From contig NZ_FOCO01000004.1 in assembly GCF_900110135.1 (NCBI RefSeq), positions 90,738 through 154,737 on the forward strand: 64,000 nucleotides of DNA, given 5' to 3'. The translations under genes were made by a program, and so were the position numbers. Source of the stretch: Pseudorhodobacter antarcticus (GTDB lineage Bacteria; Pseudomonadota; Alphaproteobacteria; Rhodobacterales; Rhodobacteraceae). The notes under the pieces were generated by a model. The model did no database searches. It saw only the letters and a list, made by a program, of their open reading frames with translations, and was not told the origin of the DNA. Positions 9,311-18,649 of the stretch are shown here, one piece after another (within the stretch, counting starts at the first letter, position 1; the number at the start of each line of letters is the position of its first letter).

Positions 9311-10551
9311 CATTGATGCGGTCTTGGGTGGCAGGGGCGAACAGTGCCGAAGGCGAGTTTCCGTTGAACAACTTGCCTTACGGGGTGTTTTCGGTTGGCG
9401 GGGATGACCCGCGCTGTGGGGTGGCGATTGGGGATATGATCCTTGATCTGGCCGCGATGGAGGCGGCGGGGCTGCTGCGCCTGTCGGATGATTTGGTGTT
9501 TGACGTGCCGTTTTGGAATGAGGTGATGGAGCTGGGGCCAGAGGCGTGGGCGCGGTTGCGTGTGATGCTGTTCGGGTTCTTGGGTGAAGGGGCGGAAACG
9601 CGCGGCATTGTGGAGCCGTATCTGGTGCCCATGGCGCGGGCGCGGCTGCATATGCCGATTTTGGTGGGCGAATACACCGACTTTTTCGCCAGCGCGCATC
9701 ATGCCCGGAATATGGGGGCGTTGTTGCGCGGCACGCCCGGCCTGCCCGCCAATTGGCTGCATATGCCGATTGGGTATAACGGGCGGGCATCAAGCGTGGT
9801 GGTGTCGGGCACCGATATTCACCGACCCTTGGGGCAGGTGCCGCAAGGGGCGTTTGGCCCCTGCCAGCGGTTGGATATTGAGCTGGAAATGGGCGCGATT
9901 GTGGGCACGGGGTCCACTCTTGGCCAGCCGATCACGACCGCTGAGGCGGCGGAGATGATCTTTGGCTATGTGCTGCTGAACGACTGGTCCGCGCGCGATA
10001 TTCAAGCGTGGGAGGCGCAACCGCTGGGGCCATTCCAAGGCAAGGCGTTTGGCACCACAATTAGCCCGTGGATTGTGACCCCCGCCGCGTTGGAGCCGTT
10101 TCGCTGTGGGCCGCCCGTGCGTGAGGTGCCGCTGTTGCCGTATTTGCAAGAAGCTGTGCCGGGGTTTTACGATGTGCAGTTGCAAGTGCAGATGCAGCCC
10201 ATGGGGGCGGCGCGGGCCAGCACGATTGCGCGCAGCAATTACAAGCATTTGTATTATTCGGCAGCGCAACAACTGACCCATCATGCGGTTGGGGGCTGTG
10301 ACATGAACCCCGGCGACTTGCTGGGGTCTGGCACGATTTCGGGGCCGGAAAAGGCCGAGTTTGGGTCGCTGATGGAGCTGTCGTGGGGTGGGGCGGAACC
10401 GTTGACGTTGGAGACGGGCGAAGTGCGCTGTTTTGTGGAGGATGGCGATACGATGACCTTGCGCGGCCATGCGCAGGGCGATGGGTTTCGTGTGGGGTTT
10501 GGCCCTTGTGCGGGGCGGATTTTGCCAGCGGTGAACATGCCGGGCTGGTGA
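9307..10551 (+). CDS. Fumarylacetoacetase
   Basis: Last enzyme of tyrosine/homogentisate degradation, splitting fumarylacetoacetate to fumarate and acetoacetate (EC 3.7.1.2). It has the family's N-terminal SH3-like domain (SWVAGANS...FPLNNLPYG) followed by the FAH catalytic domain with metal-binding DIELEMG and DWSARDIQAWE. The GTG at 9307 (GTGA overlap) is preferred; an ATG three codons later is possible, and a longer frame upstream lies inside the MBL gene and looks spurious. Length 414 aa is normal. No homogentisate dioxygenase or HPPD is nearby, so the pathway is split over loci. Confidence 0.93.
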   Translation: MTLMRSWVAGANSAEGEFPLNNLPYGVFSVGGDDPRCGVAIGDMILDLAAMEAAGLLRLSDDLVFDVPFWNEVMELGPEAWARLRVMLFGFLGEGAETRGIVEPYLVPMARARLHMPILVGEYTDFFASAHHARNMGALLRGTPGLPANWLHMPIGYNGRASSVVVSGTDIHRPLGQVPQGAFGPCQRLDIELEMGAIVGTGSTLGQPITTAEAAEMIFGYVLLNDWSARDIQAWEAQPLGPFQGKAFGTTISPWIVTPAALEPFRCGPPVREVPLLPYLQEAVPGFYDVQLQVQMQPMGAARASTIARSNYKHLYYSAAQQLTHHAVGGCDMNPGDLLGSGTISGPEKAEFGSLMELSWGGAEPLTLETGEVRCFVEDGDTMTLRGHAQGDGFRVGFGPCAGRILPAVNMPGW

Positions 10552-10580
10552 TGGGCGCGGCCTTGGGGTAAAGCGCCGCC

Positions 10581-11660
10581 ATGCGCCAGACATTGACCGA
10601 GATTTATGATGCTAAAGTGACCGCAGGCAGCCTGCGGGCCGACCCGGCGCAGCATGGGGTTTTGCCCGTGCTGGAAGAGTTGCGGGTGTGGGCTGAAAGC
10701 CGCGGTGCGCGCAAAACGGGGTTGCTGAAAGGGCTGTTTCGCAAGGCAGAGCCTGTGCCAAAGGGGTTGTACCTGTGGGGTGGCGTGGGGCGCGGCAAGT
10801 CGATGGTGATGGATTTGTTCATCGCGTGCACCCACACCCCCGCCAAACGCCGCGTGCATTTCCACGCGTTCATGCAAGACATCCACAAAGGCATGCACGC
10901 CGCCCGCAAAAAAGGCGTCGATGATGCGCTGGAACCCGTGGCGGAGGCGATTATCCGCGAGGTGCGGCTGCTGGCATTTGACGAAATGCAGATCACCGAT
11001 ATTACGGACGCGATGATCGTGGGGCGGCTGTTTGAAAAGCTGTTTGCGGCGGGTGTGGTGGTGGTGACCACATCCAACCGCGTGCCCGAGGATTTGTACA
11101 AAGACGGGCTGAACCGCGCGCTGTTTTTGCCGTTCATCGACCAGTTGCGCGACCAAATGCAGGTGGTGCATTTGGAAAGCCCGAATGATTACCGCCAGCA
11201 CCGATTGGAAGGCGCGCAGGTGTATTTCCACCCCGCAGGCAAAGCGCGCGACAAGATCAACGCGATTTGGACGGACCTGACCGGGGGTGGCGGCGAGGTG
11301 CTGCGCCTGCCCGTGAATGGCCGCGAGGTGGAATTGCCGCGTTTCGCCAATGGCGTGGGGCGCGCGAGCTTTTGGGAGCTGTGCGCGCGCCCGCTGGGGC
11401 CAGCGGATTATCTGGCAATTGCGCAAGCGGTGCGGGTTTTGGTGCTGGAGGATATTCCGCAGCTTTCCGCCAGCAACTATAACGAGGCAAAGCGGTTTGT
11501 GACCTTGATTGACGCGCTGTATGAGGCGCGGGTGCGGCTGGTCGCATCGGCGGCCGACGCGCCGGAACGGTTGTATATCGAAGGTGCGGGCAGTTTTGAA
11601 TTTGAACGCACTGCCAGCAGGTTGCGCGAAATGCAAGCCGAAGGTTGGGGCAAATTATAG
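10581..11660 (+). CDS. zapE: Cell division protein ZapE (AFG1-like ATPase)
   Basis: Cytoplasmic P-loop ATPase of the ZapE/AFG1 family, which in E. coli modulates Z-ring constriction. Walker A GGVGRGKS is at residues 67-74 and Walker B LLAFDE at 130-135, followed by an arginine-rich sensor region (TTSNRVPEDLY). Length 359 aa is typical. It stands alone on the + strand; its last 6 bases overlap the end of the convergent TSUP permease gene. Family assignment is secure; the division role is taken from E. coli. Confidence 0.93.
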   Translation: MRQTLTEIYDAKVTAGSLRADPAQHGVLPVLEELRVWAESRGARKTGLLKGLFRKAEPVPKGLYLWGGVGRGKSMVMDLFIACTHTPAKRRVHFHAFMQDIHKGMHAARKKGVDDALEPVAEAIIREVRLLAFDEMQITDITDAMIVGRLFEKLFAAGVVVVTTSNRVPEDLYKDGLNRALFLPFIDQLRDQMQVVHLESPNDYRQHRLEGAQVYFHPAGKARDKINAIWTDLTGGGGEVLRLPVNGREVELPRFANGVGRASFWELCARPLGPADYLAIAQAVRVLVLEDIPQLSASNYNEAKRFVTLIDALYEARVRLVASAADAPERLYIEGAGSFEFERTASRLREMQAEGWGKL

Positions 11661-12413
11661 CATTTGCCAGATGAGGCGGAGCGCGAGCGCGGTTGAGGTG
11701 ACGACCAGCAGCGGTTTGATGAGCCGTGCGCCAATCCGCATGGCGAGCTTCGCACCAAGGTAAGCGCCAGCCGCTTGGGCCACGCCCATCGCCAACCCCG
11801 TAATCCACCACGGCGCGCCGGACAGGGTGAACACCAGAAGGCCCCCAAAATTCGACGCGAGGTTGAGGAGTTTGGTGTGCGCGGTCGCCTTTAGTACGCC
11901 ATAGCCTGCCAGCAGCACAAAACCGATCATGTAAAATGCGCCAGCACCCGGCCCGATTAACCCGTCATAAGTGCCGACCAGCGGCACGACAAAGGCGGTG
12001 AAATGCAAGGGCGTGATGCGCTGGGCGCGGTCCGCGTCCGTGAGGCCGGGTTTGAAGGCGAAAAACGCGGCGATGCCGATCAGGATGATGGGCAGGCCAA
12101 GGCGGAATGTTTGCGCAGGGATAAGGTGGGCGAGCATGGCCCCGGTCATGCCTGCGGCGAAGGCAACTAGGGCGGCGAAGGCCTGCGCGCGCAGGTTAAC
12201 ATGGCCCGCGCGGGCATAGGAGATGGCGGCGGTCGCGGCCCCAAACACCGCTTGCAGCTTGTTGGTGGACAGCGCTTGCACCGGGGTGGCCCCGGCGAGG
12301 AGGAGGGCGGGCAGGGTGATTAAGCCGCCGCCGCCCGCAATCGCATCCACAAACCCCGCAAGGAAAGCGGCGGCGATAAGGAGGGCGGCGATGTCGGTCG
12401 TGACTTCAAACAC
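11655..12413 (-). CDS. TSUP family (TauE/SafE) membrane permease
   Basis: Inner-membrane transporter of the TauE/SafE family, proposed exporters or importers of small sulfur-containing or organic anions. The 252-aa protein is almost wholly hydrophobic, about eight membrane segments, with two related halves; GGGGLITLPALLLAGATPVQA in the first half and the GPGAGAFYMIGFVLLAGY region in the second are typical. Its first codons overlap the end of serB (8 bases), so it is probably co-transcribed downstream of serB. Substrate cannot be deduced. Confidence 0.88.
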   Translation of the reverse strand: MFEVTTDIAALLIAAAFLAGFVDAIAGGGGLITLPALLLAGATPVQALSTNKLQAVFGAATAAISYARAGHVNLRAQAFAALVAFAAGMTGAMLAHLIPAQTFRLGLPIILIGIAAFFAFKPGLTDADRAQRITPLHFTAFVVPLVGTYDGLIGPGAGAFYMIGFVLLAGYGVLKATAHTKLLNLASNFGGLLVFTLSGAPWWITGLAMGVAQAAGAYLGAKLAMRIGARLIKPLLVVTSTALALRLIWQML

Positions 12414-13284
12414 TTGCGAAATCTTCGATCCGGTAGCCTTGGAGGTACAAAAGCGCCGTCAGATCGCCATGGTTGATGCGGATGTTGCATTGGGCCGCGA
12501 CACTGGGTTTGGCATGCAAGGCCACGCCTGCGCCTGCGAGGCCGAGCATGCCGAGGTCATTGGCGCCGTCCCCCACCGCGATCACATCGGCGGGGGTGAT
12601 GCCCAGTTTGGCGGTGATGTCGTGCAGCGCATCCACCTTGGCTTGGCGGCCCAAAATGGGGTCGGCCACGGTGCCTGTCAGGTGGCCGTTTTCAATATGC
12701 AGCGTGTTGGCGCGGTTTTCATCGAACCCCAGAACGGATGCGATATGCTGTGTAAAGGCGGTGAAGCCCCCAGACACCAGCGCGGCATGTGCGCCGTTCG
12801 CCTTCATCGTGGCCAGCAGCGCGGGGCCGCCGGGCATCAGGGTGATGCGGTTGGCCAGAACTTTGTCGATCACGCTGGCAGGCAAGCCGCGCAACAGCGC
12901 CACCCGTTCGCGCAGGGCGGCGTCAAACTCCAATTCGCCATTCATCGTGCGGGCGGTGATGGATGCCACATGCGCGCCCACGCCCGCCTCATCCGCCAAT
13001 TCATCGATACATTCTTGCTGGATCATCGTGCTGTCCATATCGGCCAACAGCACGCGTTTGCGACGGTTCGCGCTGGGTTGCACGACCAGATCAATGCCCA
13101 TGGGTTGCAGGCCCGCCCACGCATCCCACAGGTTGGCGGGCATCGCGGGAATGGTAAATTCCGCCGCAATCGCCGGGTTCAACCAATGCGCATCGCCGCC
13201 ACCCCACGCGTTGCGCAGGGATTCCACGCTTGTGCGGTCCAGAACTGGGGTGGTGGGGTTGGTCAAAAGCGTGGCTGTGAACAT
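12406..13284 (-). CDS. serB: Phosphoserine phosphatase
   Basis: HAD-superfamily phosphatase making L-serine from phosphoserine (EC 3.1.3.3). The nucleophile and acid/base pair are in DMDSTMIQ (Asp82, Asp84); motif II is VSGGFTAF and the Mg-binding motif is VGDGANDLGML. The N-terminal ~75 residues form the extra domain usual in proteobacterial SerB. It points away from serC across a 151-bp gap, so the three serine genes form one divergent locus. Confidence 0.95.
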   Translation of the reverse strand: MFTATLLTNPTTPVLDRTSVESLRNAWGGGDAHWLNPAIAAEFTIPAMPANLWDAWAGLQPMGIDLVVQPSANRRKRVLLADMDSTMIQQECIDELADEAGVGAHVASITARTMNGELEFDAALRERVALLRGLPASVIDKVLANRITLMPGGPALLATMKANGAHAALVSGGFTAFTQHIASVLGFDENRANTLHIENGHLTGTVADPILGRQAKVDALHDITAKLGITPADVIAVGDGANDLGMLGLAGAGVALHAKPSVAAQCNIRINHGDLTALLYLQGYRIEDFASV

Positions 13285-13353
13285 GGGTGTTTTCCTGCGT
13301 GGGGAGGTGTCGCAATTTGCAGATGATGCGGCGCTTTACGCCAATAATCCCCC

Positions 13354-13430
13354 TTGCGCCAGCCCTTGGATGGGCGTAGTGCGGCAAGTGGGACACCCTT
13401 CCCCAACGAAGGGCATTTATCTGTGAGGAT
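13354..13430 (+). ncRNA. serC-type leader RNA element
   Basis: Just before serC lie two hairpins. The first (13354-13387) pairs TTGC with GCAA, GCGC with GTGC and GCCC with GGGC around a TTGGAT loop. The second is CCCTTC (13396-13401) with GAAGGG (13408-13413). After them comes TGTGAGGA, the ribosome site, 5 bases before the ATG. Position and shape match the alphaproteobacterial serC motif known from comparative genomics; its ligand, if any, is not established. No covariance model was run. Confidence 0.6.
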
Positions 13431-13435
13431 ACCAC

Positions 13436-14578
13436 ATGACTGGTACGACCCCGGCCGTTCGGCCTGCAAATCCGCGTTTTTCTAGCGGCCCCTGCGCGAA
13501 AATCCCCAATTATTCCCTTGATATGCTGGCTGACGCGCCTTTGGGCCGTTCGCATCGTGCTGCCGTTGGCAAGGCCAAACTGTCGCAGGCGATTGCGCTG
13601 ACGGCGGAGATTTTGGGCCTGCCAGACGGATACCGCGTTGGCATTGTGCCCGGGTCCGACACGGGCGCTGTTGAAATGGCAATGTGGTCGCTGCTGGGCG
13701 CGCGCGGCGTGGAAATACTGGCGTGGGAAAGCTTTGGCGAAGGCTGGGTGACCGATGCGGTCAAGCAGCTGAAGCTGGATGCCACCGTGCGTGTGGCCCC
13801 TTATGGCGAGATTGTGGATTTTGCGCTGGTCGATTTTGACAAGGATGTGGTGTTCACATGGAACGGCACGACATCGGGTGTGCGCATGGCCAATGGCAAT
13901 GCTATCCCGGCAAACCGCGCGGGGTTGACGATTTGTGATGCGACATCGGCCGCGTTCGCGATGGAGTTGCCGTGGGACAAGCTGGATGTGGTGACGTTTT
14001 CTTGGCAAAAAGTGCTGGGCGGTGAAGGGGCGCATGGCGTGATCGTGTTGTCGCCGCGCGCGGTGGAACGGTTGGAAACCTATACCCCCGCGTGGCCACT
14101 GCCGAAAATTTTCCGCATGACGTCCAAAGGCAAGCTGATTGAAGGGATTTTCAAGGGCGAGACGATCAATACCCCGTCGATGCTGGCGGTGGAGGATTAT
14201 CTGGTCTCGTTGAAATGGGCGCAGTCGATTGGCGGCCTGAAGGGGTTGGTCGCGCGGGCCGATGCCAATGCCAAGGCGGTTGCGGATTTTGTGGCCAGTC
14301 GCGATTGGATTGCGAATTTGGCGGTTGATCCGGCGACAGCATCGACCACATCGGTGTGCCTGAAGTTTGTTGATGCGCGGATTGTCGATGGCGATGCGTT
14401 TGCCAAGGCGGTGGCGAAACGATTGGAAAAGGCGGGCGTCGCCTTTGACATTGGCGCCTACCGCGATGCGCCTGCGGGCTTGCGGATTTGGTGCGGATCG
14501 ACGGTGGAAACCGCCGATGTGGCCGCGTTGATGCCGTGGCTGGATTGGGCGTTCAACGCCGAGATTGCCAACCTTTGA
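13436..14578 (+). CDS. serC: Phosphoserine aminotransferase
   Basis: PLP-dependent aminotransferase converting 3-phosphohydroxypyruvate to phosphoserine (EC 2.6.1.52). PLP-binding Lys192 is in [15 protein letters not shown], preceded by the cofactor Asp in [10 protein letters not shown]-terminal [11 protein letters not shown] is characteristic of the alphaproteobacterial branch, as is the 380-aa length. It precedes serA by 99 bases containing a large hairpin, which may reduce read-through to serA. The structured leader upstream suggests RNA-level control. Confidence 0.96.
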   Translation: MTGTTPAVRPANPRFSSGPCAKIPNYSLDMLADAPLGRSHRAAVGKAKLSQAIALTAEILGLPDGYRVGIVPGSDTGAVEMAMWSLLGARGVEILAWESFGEGWVTDAVKQLKLDATVRVAPYGEIVDFALVDFDKDVVFTWNGTTSGVRMANGNAIPANRAGLTICDATSAAFAMELPWDKLDVVTFSWQKVLGGEGAHGVIVLSPRAVERLETYTPAWPLPKIFRMTSKGKLIEGIFKGETINTPSMLAVEDYLVSLKWAQSIGGLKGLVARADANAKAVADFVASRDWIANLAVDPATASTTSVCLKFVDARIVDGDAFAKAVAKRLEKAGVAFDIGAYRDAPAGLRIWCGSTVETADVAALMPWLDWAFNAEIANL

Positions 14579-14583
14579 TCTAA

Positions 14584-14645
14584 GGGGCGGTGGGTTTGCA
14601 CCCACCCTACCCATACTCCGTAGGGTGGGTGCAAACCCACCGCGC
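14584..14645. repeat. REP-like hairpin repeat between serC and serA, copy 1
   Basis: A perfect 22-bp inverted repeat (14589-14610 with 14620-14641) around a 9-base loop, rich in GTAGGGTGGG / CCCACCCTAC. It starts a few bases after the serC stop. A related copy lies after ftsK (52181-52254). Such GGGTGGG palindromes are typical extragenic repeats; here the hairpin could attenuate or stabilise the serC-serA message. Confidence 0.7.
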
Positions 14646-14677
14646 GGCAAATCCAATTTATATATAGGAGCGCCAAC

Positions 14678-16273
14678 ATGGCCCCCAAAGTCCTCGTATC
14701 CGATGAACTGTCTGAAACCGCCGTGCAAATTTTCCGCGACCGCGGGATTGATGTGGATTTCATGCCAACCCTTGGCAAAGACAAGGAAAAGCTGGCGGAA
14801 ATCATTGGCAATTATGATGGCCTTGCCATCCGGTCTGCCACCAAAGTCACGGCCAAGCTGTTGGAAAACACTGACCGTTTGAAAGTGATCGCGCGCGCTG
14901 GCATTGGCGTTGATAACGTCGATATTCCCGCCGCGTCGAAAAAAGGCGTGATCGTGATGAACACGCCGTTTGGCAATTCCATCACCACGGCCGAACATGC
15001 GATTGCGATGATGTTTGCGGTGGCGCGGCAATTGCCCGAAGCCAACGCATCGACCCACGCGGGCAAATGGGAAAAATCCCGCTTTATGGGTGTGGAATTG
15101 TTCAACAAAACGCTGGGCGTGATTGGTGCGGGCAACATTGGCGGCATCGTTTGCGACCGCGCGCTGGGCCTGCACATGAAAGTCGTCGCCTATGACCCCT
15201 TTTTGTCTGAGGAACGCGCGAAATCAATGGGCGTGACCAAGGTGGAGCTGAACGAGCTGCTGGCCCGCGCCGATTTCATCACCCTGCATGTGCCGTTGAC
15301 CGACAAAACCCGCAACATCCTTGACGCGGCCAGTTTGGCCAAAACCAAGCCCGGCGTGCGCATCATAAACTGTGCGCGCGGCGGTTTGGTGGATGAGGCG
15401 GCGCTGGCTGATGCGCTGAAATCCGGCCATGTGGCAGGGGCGGCGTTTGACGTGTTCGTGGTGGAACCTGCGACCGAAAGCCCGCTGTTCAACCTGCCCA
15501 ATGTCGTTGTGACCCCGCATTTGGGCGCATCGACATCCGAAGCGCAGGAAAACGTGGCCCTGCAAGTGGCCGAACAAATGTCGGATTTTCTGCTGACAGG
15601 GGCCGTACAAAACGCGCTGAACATGCCATCCGTGACGGCCGAGGAAGCCAGTGTGATGGGCCCGTGGATTAAACTGGCCGAACATCTGGGCGCGTTTGTG
15701 GGCCAGATGACCGATGAGCCGATCAAGGCGATCAATGTGCTGTATGATGGGCATGTGGCCGATATGAACCTGGCGGCGCTGAACTGCGCCGCGATTGCAG
15801 GGATTATGAAGGCGACGAACCCCGATGTGAATATGGTGTCGGCCCCGGTGGTTGCCAAGGAACGCGGCATCCAGATTGCCACGACCAGCCAGGGAAAATC
15901 GGGCGCGTTTGATGCGTTTGTCAAACTGACCGTGGTGACGGACAAACGCGAACGCTCCATCGCGGGCACCTGTTTCAGCGATGGCAAGCCGCGCTTTATC
16001 CAGATCAAAGGCATCAACATCGACGCCGAAATCGGGCATCACATGCTCTATACCACCAACGAGGATGTGCCCGGCATGATCGGTCTATTGGGCATGACCA
16101 TGGCGAAAAACGAAGTGAACATCGCCAACTTTACCCTTGGCCGCACGGGCATCGGCAAAGAGGCGATTGCGATCCTCTATCTCGATCAACGTTTGCCGCA
16201 AAAGGTGGTGGAGCTGTTGGAAGGGACGGGCCTGTTCCAACAGGTCAAGCCGCTGGAATTCGACGTGGGTTGA
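14678..16273 (+). CDS. serA: D-3-phosphoglycerate dehydrogenase
   Basis: First enzyme of serine synthesis, oxidising 3-phosphoglycerate with NAD (EC 1.1.1.95). The Rossmann motif GAGNIG is at residues 150-155; the catalytic triad is Arg234 (CARGG), Glu263 (VVEP) and His281 (TPHLGAST). Residues ~320-450 form the intervening allosteric substrate-binding domain and the last ~80 an ACT domain (DVPGMIGLLGMTMA), so this is the long (531 aa) type that can be feedback-regulated by serine. AGGAG lies before the ATG. Second gene of the serC-serA unit. Confidence 0.96.
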   Translation: MAPKVLVSDELSETAVQIFRDRGIDVDFMPTLGKDKEKLAEIIGNYDGLAIRSATKVTAKLLENTDRLKVIARAGIGVDNVDIPAASKKGVIVMNTPFGNSITTAEHAIAMMFAVARQLPEANASTHAGKWEKSRFMGVELFNKTLGVIGAGNIGGIVCDRALGLHMKVVAYDPFLSEERAKSMGVTKVELNELLARADFITLHVPLTDKTRNILDAASLAKTKPGVRIINCARGGLVDEAALADALKSGHVAGAAFDVFVVEPATESPLFNLPNVVVTPHLGASTSEAQENVALQVAEQMSDFLLTGAVQNALNMPSVTAEEASVMGPWIKLAEHLGAFVGQMTDEPIKAINVLYDGHVADMNLAALNCAAIAGIMKATNPDVNMVSAPVVAKERGIQIATTSQGKSGAFDAFVKLTVVTDKRERSIAGTCFSDGKPRFIQIKGINIDAEIGHHMLYTTNEDVPGMIGLLGMTMAKNEVNIANFTLGRTGIGKEAIAILYLDQRLPQKVVELLEGTGLFQQVKPLEFDVG

Positions 16274-16295
16274 CCTCACAGGTTAACAAAGTCTT

Positions 16296-16327
16296 ATTCA
16301 TCTTGGCAAAAATACCTCGGGGGGGGG
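16296..16327 (+). repeat. Recurrent 3'-flanking motif, copy after serA
   Basis: ATTCATCTTGGCAAAAATACC then TC and a run of nine G, beginning 23 bases after the serA stop. It closely matches copies after yaaA, the SGNH hydrolase and the YeeZ-like gene. Confidence 0.65.
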
Positions 16328-16330
16328 AAC

Positions 16331-16380
16331 TGCATTGCCCTTGCAATGCAAGGTCGGGGGGCTGGCCCCCACCCTTTTTC
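16331..16380 (+). terminator. Hairpin pair downstream of serA
   Basis: A perfect 8-bp stem TGCATTGC / GCAATGCA with a 4-base loop (16331-16350) is followed by a G5/C5 hairpin (16357-16370) and a T5 run (16375-16379). The second hairpin with its T-run fits a rho-independent terminator for serC-serA. Confidence 0.55.
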
Positions 16381-16395
16381 CATTAAGAAAGCTCT

Positions 16396-17154
16396 TTGAT
16401 GCAAAGCTATGCGATCGGCGACATTCACGGCCATATCGACCTTTTGCGCGCTGCCCATGCCCGCATCGCAGTCGATAAAGCGGCGCATGGCACCCCAAGT
16501 GCCCCCATCGTGCATATCGGTGACTTGGTGGACCGGGGGCCGGATTGCCGGGCTGTGGTGGATTATCTGATGCAGGGCGTGCAGGCGGGGCAGCCTTGGG
16601 TGGTGCTGAAAGGCAACCATGATCACCTGTTCACCCTGTTTTTGGACGATCCGCTGGCCCATGACGACGGCCTGCGCCGTGATTTGTCGTGGTTGCACCC
16701 AAAGATCGGGGGTGCGGCCACGCTGGCATCCTATGGTGTTGAAAACGCAGGCGACCGCCCCATTGCCCCTGTCCATGCCGAGGCGTTGGTGGCCGTGCCC
16801 CAAGCCCACCGTGATTTTCTGACCAGCCGCCCCGCCTATTTCGCGCATGAAGATCGCATGTTCGTTCATGCGGGCGTGCGCCCCGGTATCGCGATGGCCG
16901 ATCAAGCCGAGGGTGATTTGCTGTGGATCCGTGACGGGTTTTTGGACTATCGCGGCCCCTATCCTTGGCTGTTGGTGCATGGGCACACGGCGCTGTCTGC
17001 GGCGGTGCATTACGGCAACCGCGTGAATATTGACAGTTCGGCGGCGTATGGCGGGCCATTGACGGCGGTGGTGATTGACGGCGCCGATGTGTTTGTTTTG
17101 ACCGATACGGGGCGCGTTTTGCTGCCTGTCACACCAGATGCGGCCATCCGTTAA
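16396..17154 (+). CDS. Metallophosphoesterase, serine/threonine phosphatase-like
   Basis: Cytoplasmic calcineurin-like phosphoesterase of the bacterial PrpA/ApaH-like group. The two-metal motifs are in order: GDIHGH (7-12), GDLVDRG (41-47), GNHDH (72-76), and a C-terminal HGHT. With 252 aa it is close to bacterial Ser/Thr phosphatases and to diadenosine tetraphosphatases; the sequence alone does not decide which. It stands alone between the serA terminator and the MATE gene. Confidence 0.87.
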   Translation: MMQSYAIGDIHGHIDLLRAAHARIAVDKAAHGTPSAPIVHIGDLVDRGPDCRAVVDYLMQGVQAGQPWVVLKGNHDHLFTLFLDDPLAHDDGLRRDLSWLHPKIGGAATLASYGVENAGDRPIAPVHAEALVAVPQAHRDFLTSRPAYFAHEDRMFVHAGVRPGIAMADQAEGDLLWIRDGFLDYRGPYPWLLVHGHTALSAAVHYGNRVNIDSSAAYGGPLTAVVIDGADVFVLTDTGRVLLPVTPDAAIR

Positions 17155-17230
17155 GGGGCCGTTGGATTTCCCCTTTTGATCGGCTATCTTGCGGCCTTGT
17201 CCCTGTTTTGGGGCCGCAAAGGGGTTGAAT

Positions 17231-18604
17231 ATGGCGGGCGCATCACTGGACCGGGATCTGACAACCGGTACGATTGGCAGTCATTTCAAAGCTTTGGCAG
17301 TGCCTGCCGCGATTGGGATGTTGTTTTCTACGCTGTATAATGTGGTTGATGTCTATTTCGCGGGAATGATTTCCACGCAGGCGCAGGCCGGGCTAGCGGT
17401 GGGGTTTCAGGCGTTTTTCATCAATATGGCGGTGGGCTTTGGCCTTGGGGCCGCGATGGGTGCCTTGGTGGGCAAGGCCAAGGGCGGCCGGGATGAGGGG
17501 CGCGCACGGCTGCTGGCGGTGCAAGGCATTGGTTTGGGTGTGTTGTTGACCGCTGCGCTGATGGTGATCGCCGTTTGGCTGGGGCCTGCGTTGATCACTT
17601 TGGTGTCCGAACCGGGGGAATACCGCGATGCGGGCATCAGCTATTTCATGTGGTTGATTTTGGCGCTGCCGGGGTTTTTGCTGGCTTACGGCGGTAACGG
17701 GGTGTTGCAGGCGCGAGGCGATACCAAATCATTGCAGCGCGCGTTGGTGGTCGCGTTTTTTGCCAATGTGGGCCTGAACCCCTTGTTCATTTTCGGGATA
17801 CCGGGCGTGGTTCCGGGGATGGGGTTTAACGGCATCGCCTTTTCCACAGTGGTCAGCCAGACCGGGGTGATGCTGTATATTTTGTACCAATTGTTTGGGC
17901 GCAAGATTATGCAGGGTCTGCGTTTGGCGGATTTTGTACCCGACGTTGAGGTTTATCGCGTGGTGTTGCGGCAGATGTTGCCAACCAGCCTGTCGATTGC
18001 AGTGATGTTTATGACCGGGTTTGTCATTCAATATTACCTGAAGGAATTTGGCGGGTCGGCGGTCGCAGCCTATGGCATCGCCCTGCGGGTGGAGCAGATT
18101 ATGCTGCTGCCCGTGCTGGGGATGACGGGGGCGCTGTTGCCGATTGCGGCGCAAAATTTTGGCGCGAATGACCACGCGCGGGTGCGCGAAGCGGTGTTTT
18201 ACTGCTGGAAACTGGGGTTTTTGATGATGTTGGTCGCCTGCCCGGTGCTGTGGTTTGGCGCGGAATGGGCGATGGGGCTGTTTACAAGCGACCCAGAGGT
18301 GATCCGCGTGGGGGTAAGTTACCTGCATGTCGACGGGTTTGTGCTGCCGTTTTACATGATGCTGTTTTCCATCAATTCATTCTTGCAAGCGTTGCAAAAG
18401 CCGATTTGGACGTTGTGGATTGGGGTGTACCGTCAAGGGATTGCGGTGGCGCTGTTCGTGTTTTTATTCGTGCGGGTGTGGGAGTTCGATGTGTGGGGCG
18501 TATGGTTTGGTGTTGCTGTCGCCGTGATTTCGGGCTGGGTGCTGGCCATGTGGGTGGCGCAAAAGGTGGCGCGTGACGTGATTGGCGGGTTGTGGGTGCG
18601 GTAA
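17231..18604 (+). CDS. MATE family efflux transporter
   Basis: Inner-membrane multidrug or metabolite exporter of the MATE family (usually cation-driven antiport). About twelve hydrophobic segments are arranged in two halves; N-terminal IGMLFSTLYNVVDVYFAG and the PVLGMTGALLPIAAQNFGA stretch at the start of the second half are family hallmarks. The ATG at 17231 (AAAGGGG upstream) starts a 457-aa protein; the frame is open 14 codons further upstream without support. No regulator is adjacent and the substrate is unknown. Confidence 0.92.
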   Translation: MAGASLDRDLTTGTIGSHFKALAVPAAIGMLFSTLYNVVDVYFAGMISTQAQAGLAVGFQAFFINMAVGFGLGAAMGALVGKAKGGRDEGRARLLAVQGIGLGVLLTAALMVIAVWLGPALITLVSEPGEYRDAGISYFMWLILALPGFLLAYGGNGVLQARGDTKSLQRALVVAFFANVGLNPLFIFGIPGVVPGMGFNGIAFSTVVSQTGVMLYILYQLFGRKIMQGLRLADFVPDVEVYRVVLRQMLPTSLSIAVMFMTGFVIQYYLKEFGGSAVAAYGIALRVEQIMLLPVLGMTGALLPIAAQNFGANDHARVREAVFYCWKLGFLMMLVACPVLWFGAEWAMGLFTSDPEVIRVGVSYLHVDGFVLPFYMMLFSINSFLQALQKPIWTLWIGVYRQGIAVALFVFLFVRVWEFDVWGVWFGVAVAVISGWVLAMWVAQKVARDVIGGLWVR

Positions 18605-18610
18605 TTTAGG

Positions 18611-18643
18611 GCTGCGCTGCTGTAACCTCAAGCTGCGCTGCTG
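18611..18643. repeat. 12-bp direct repeat in the convergent gap
   Basis: GCTGCGCTGCTG occurs at 18611-18622 and again at 18632-18643, between the convergent ends of the MATE and HlyD genes. Function is unknown. Confidence 0.6.
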
Positions 18644-18649
18644 GGGTTT

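Noticed and set aside
13091..15175. 694-codon minus-strand frame across serC and serA
   Set aside because: It opposes two certain genes, spans the REP-like hairpin and has no recognisable domain.
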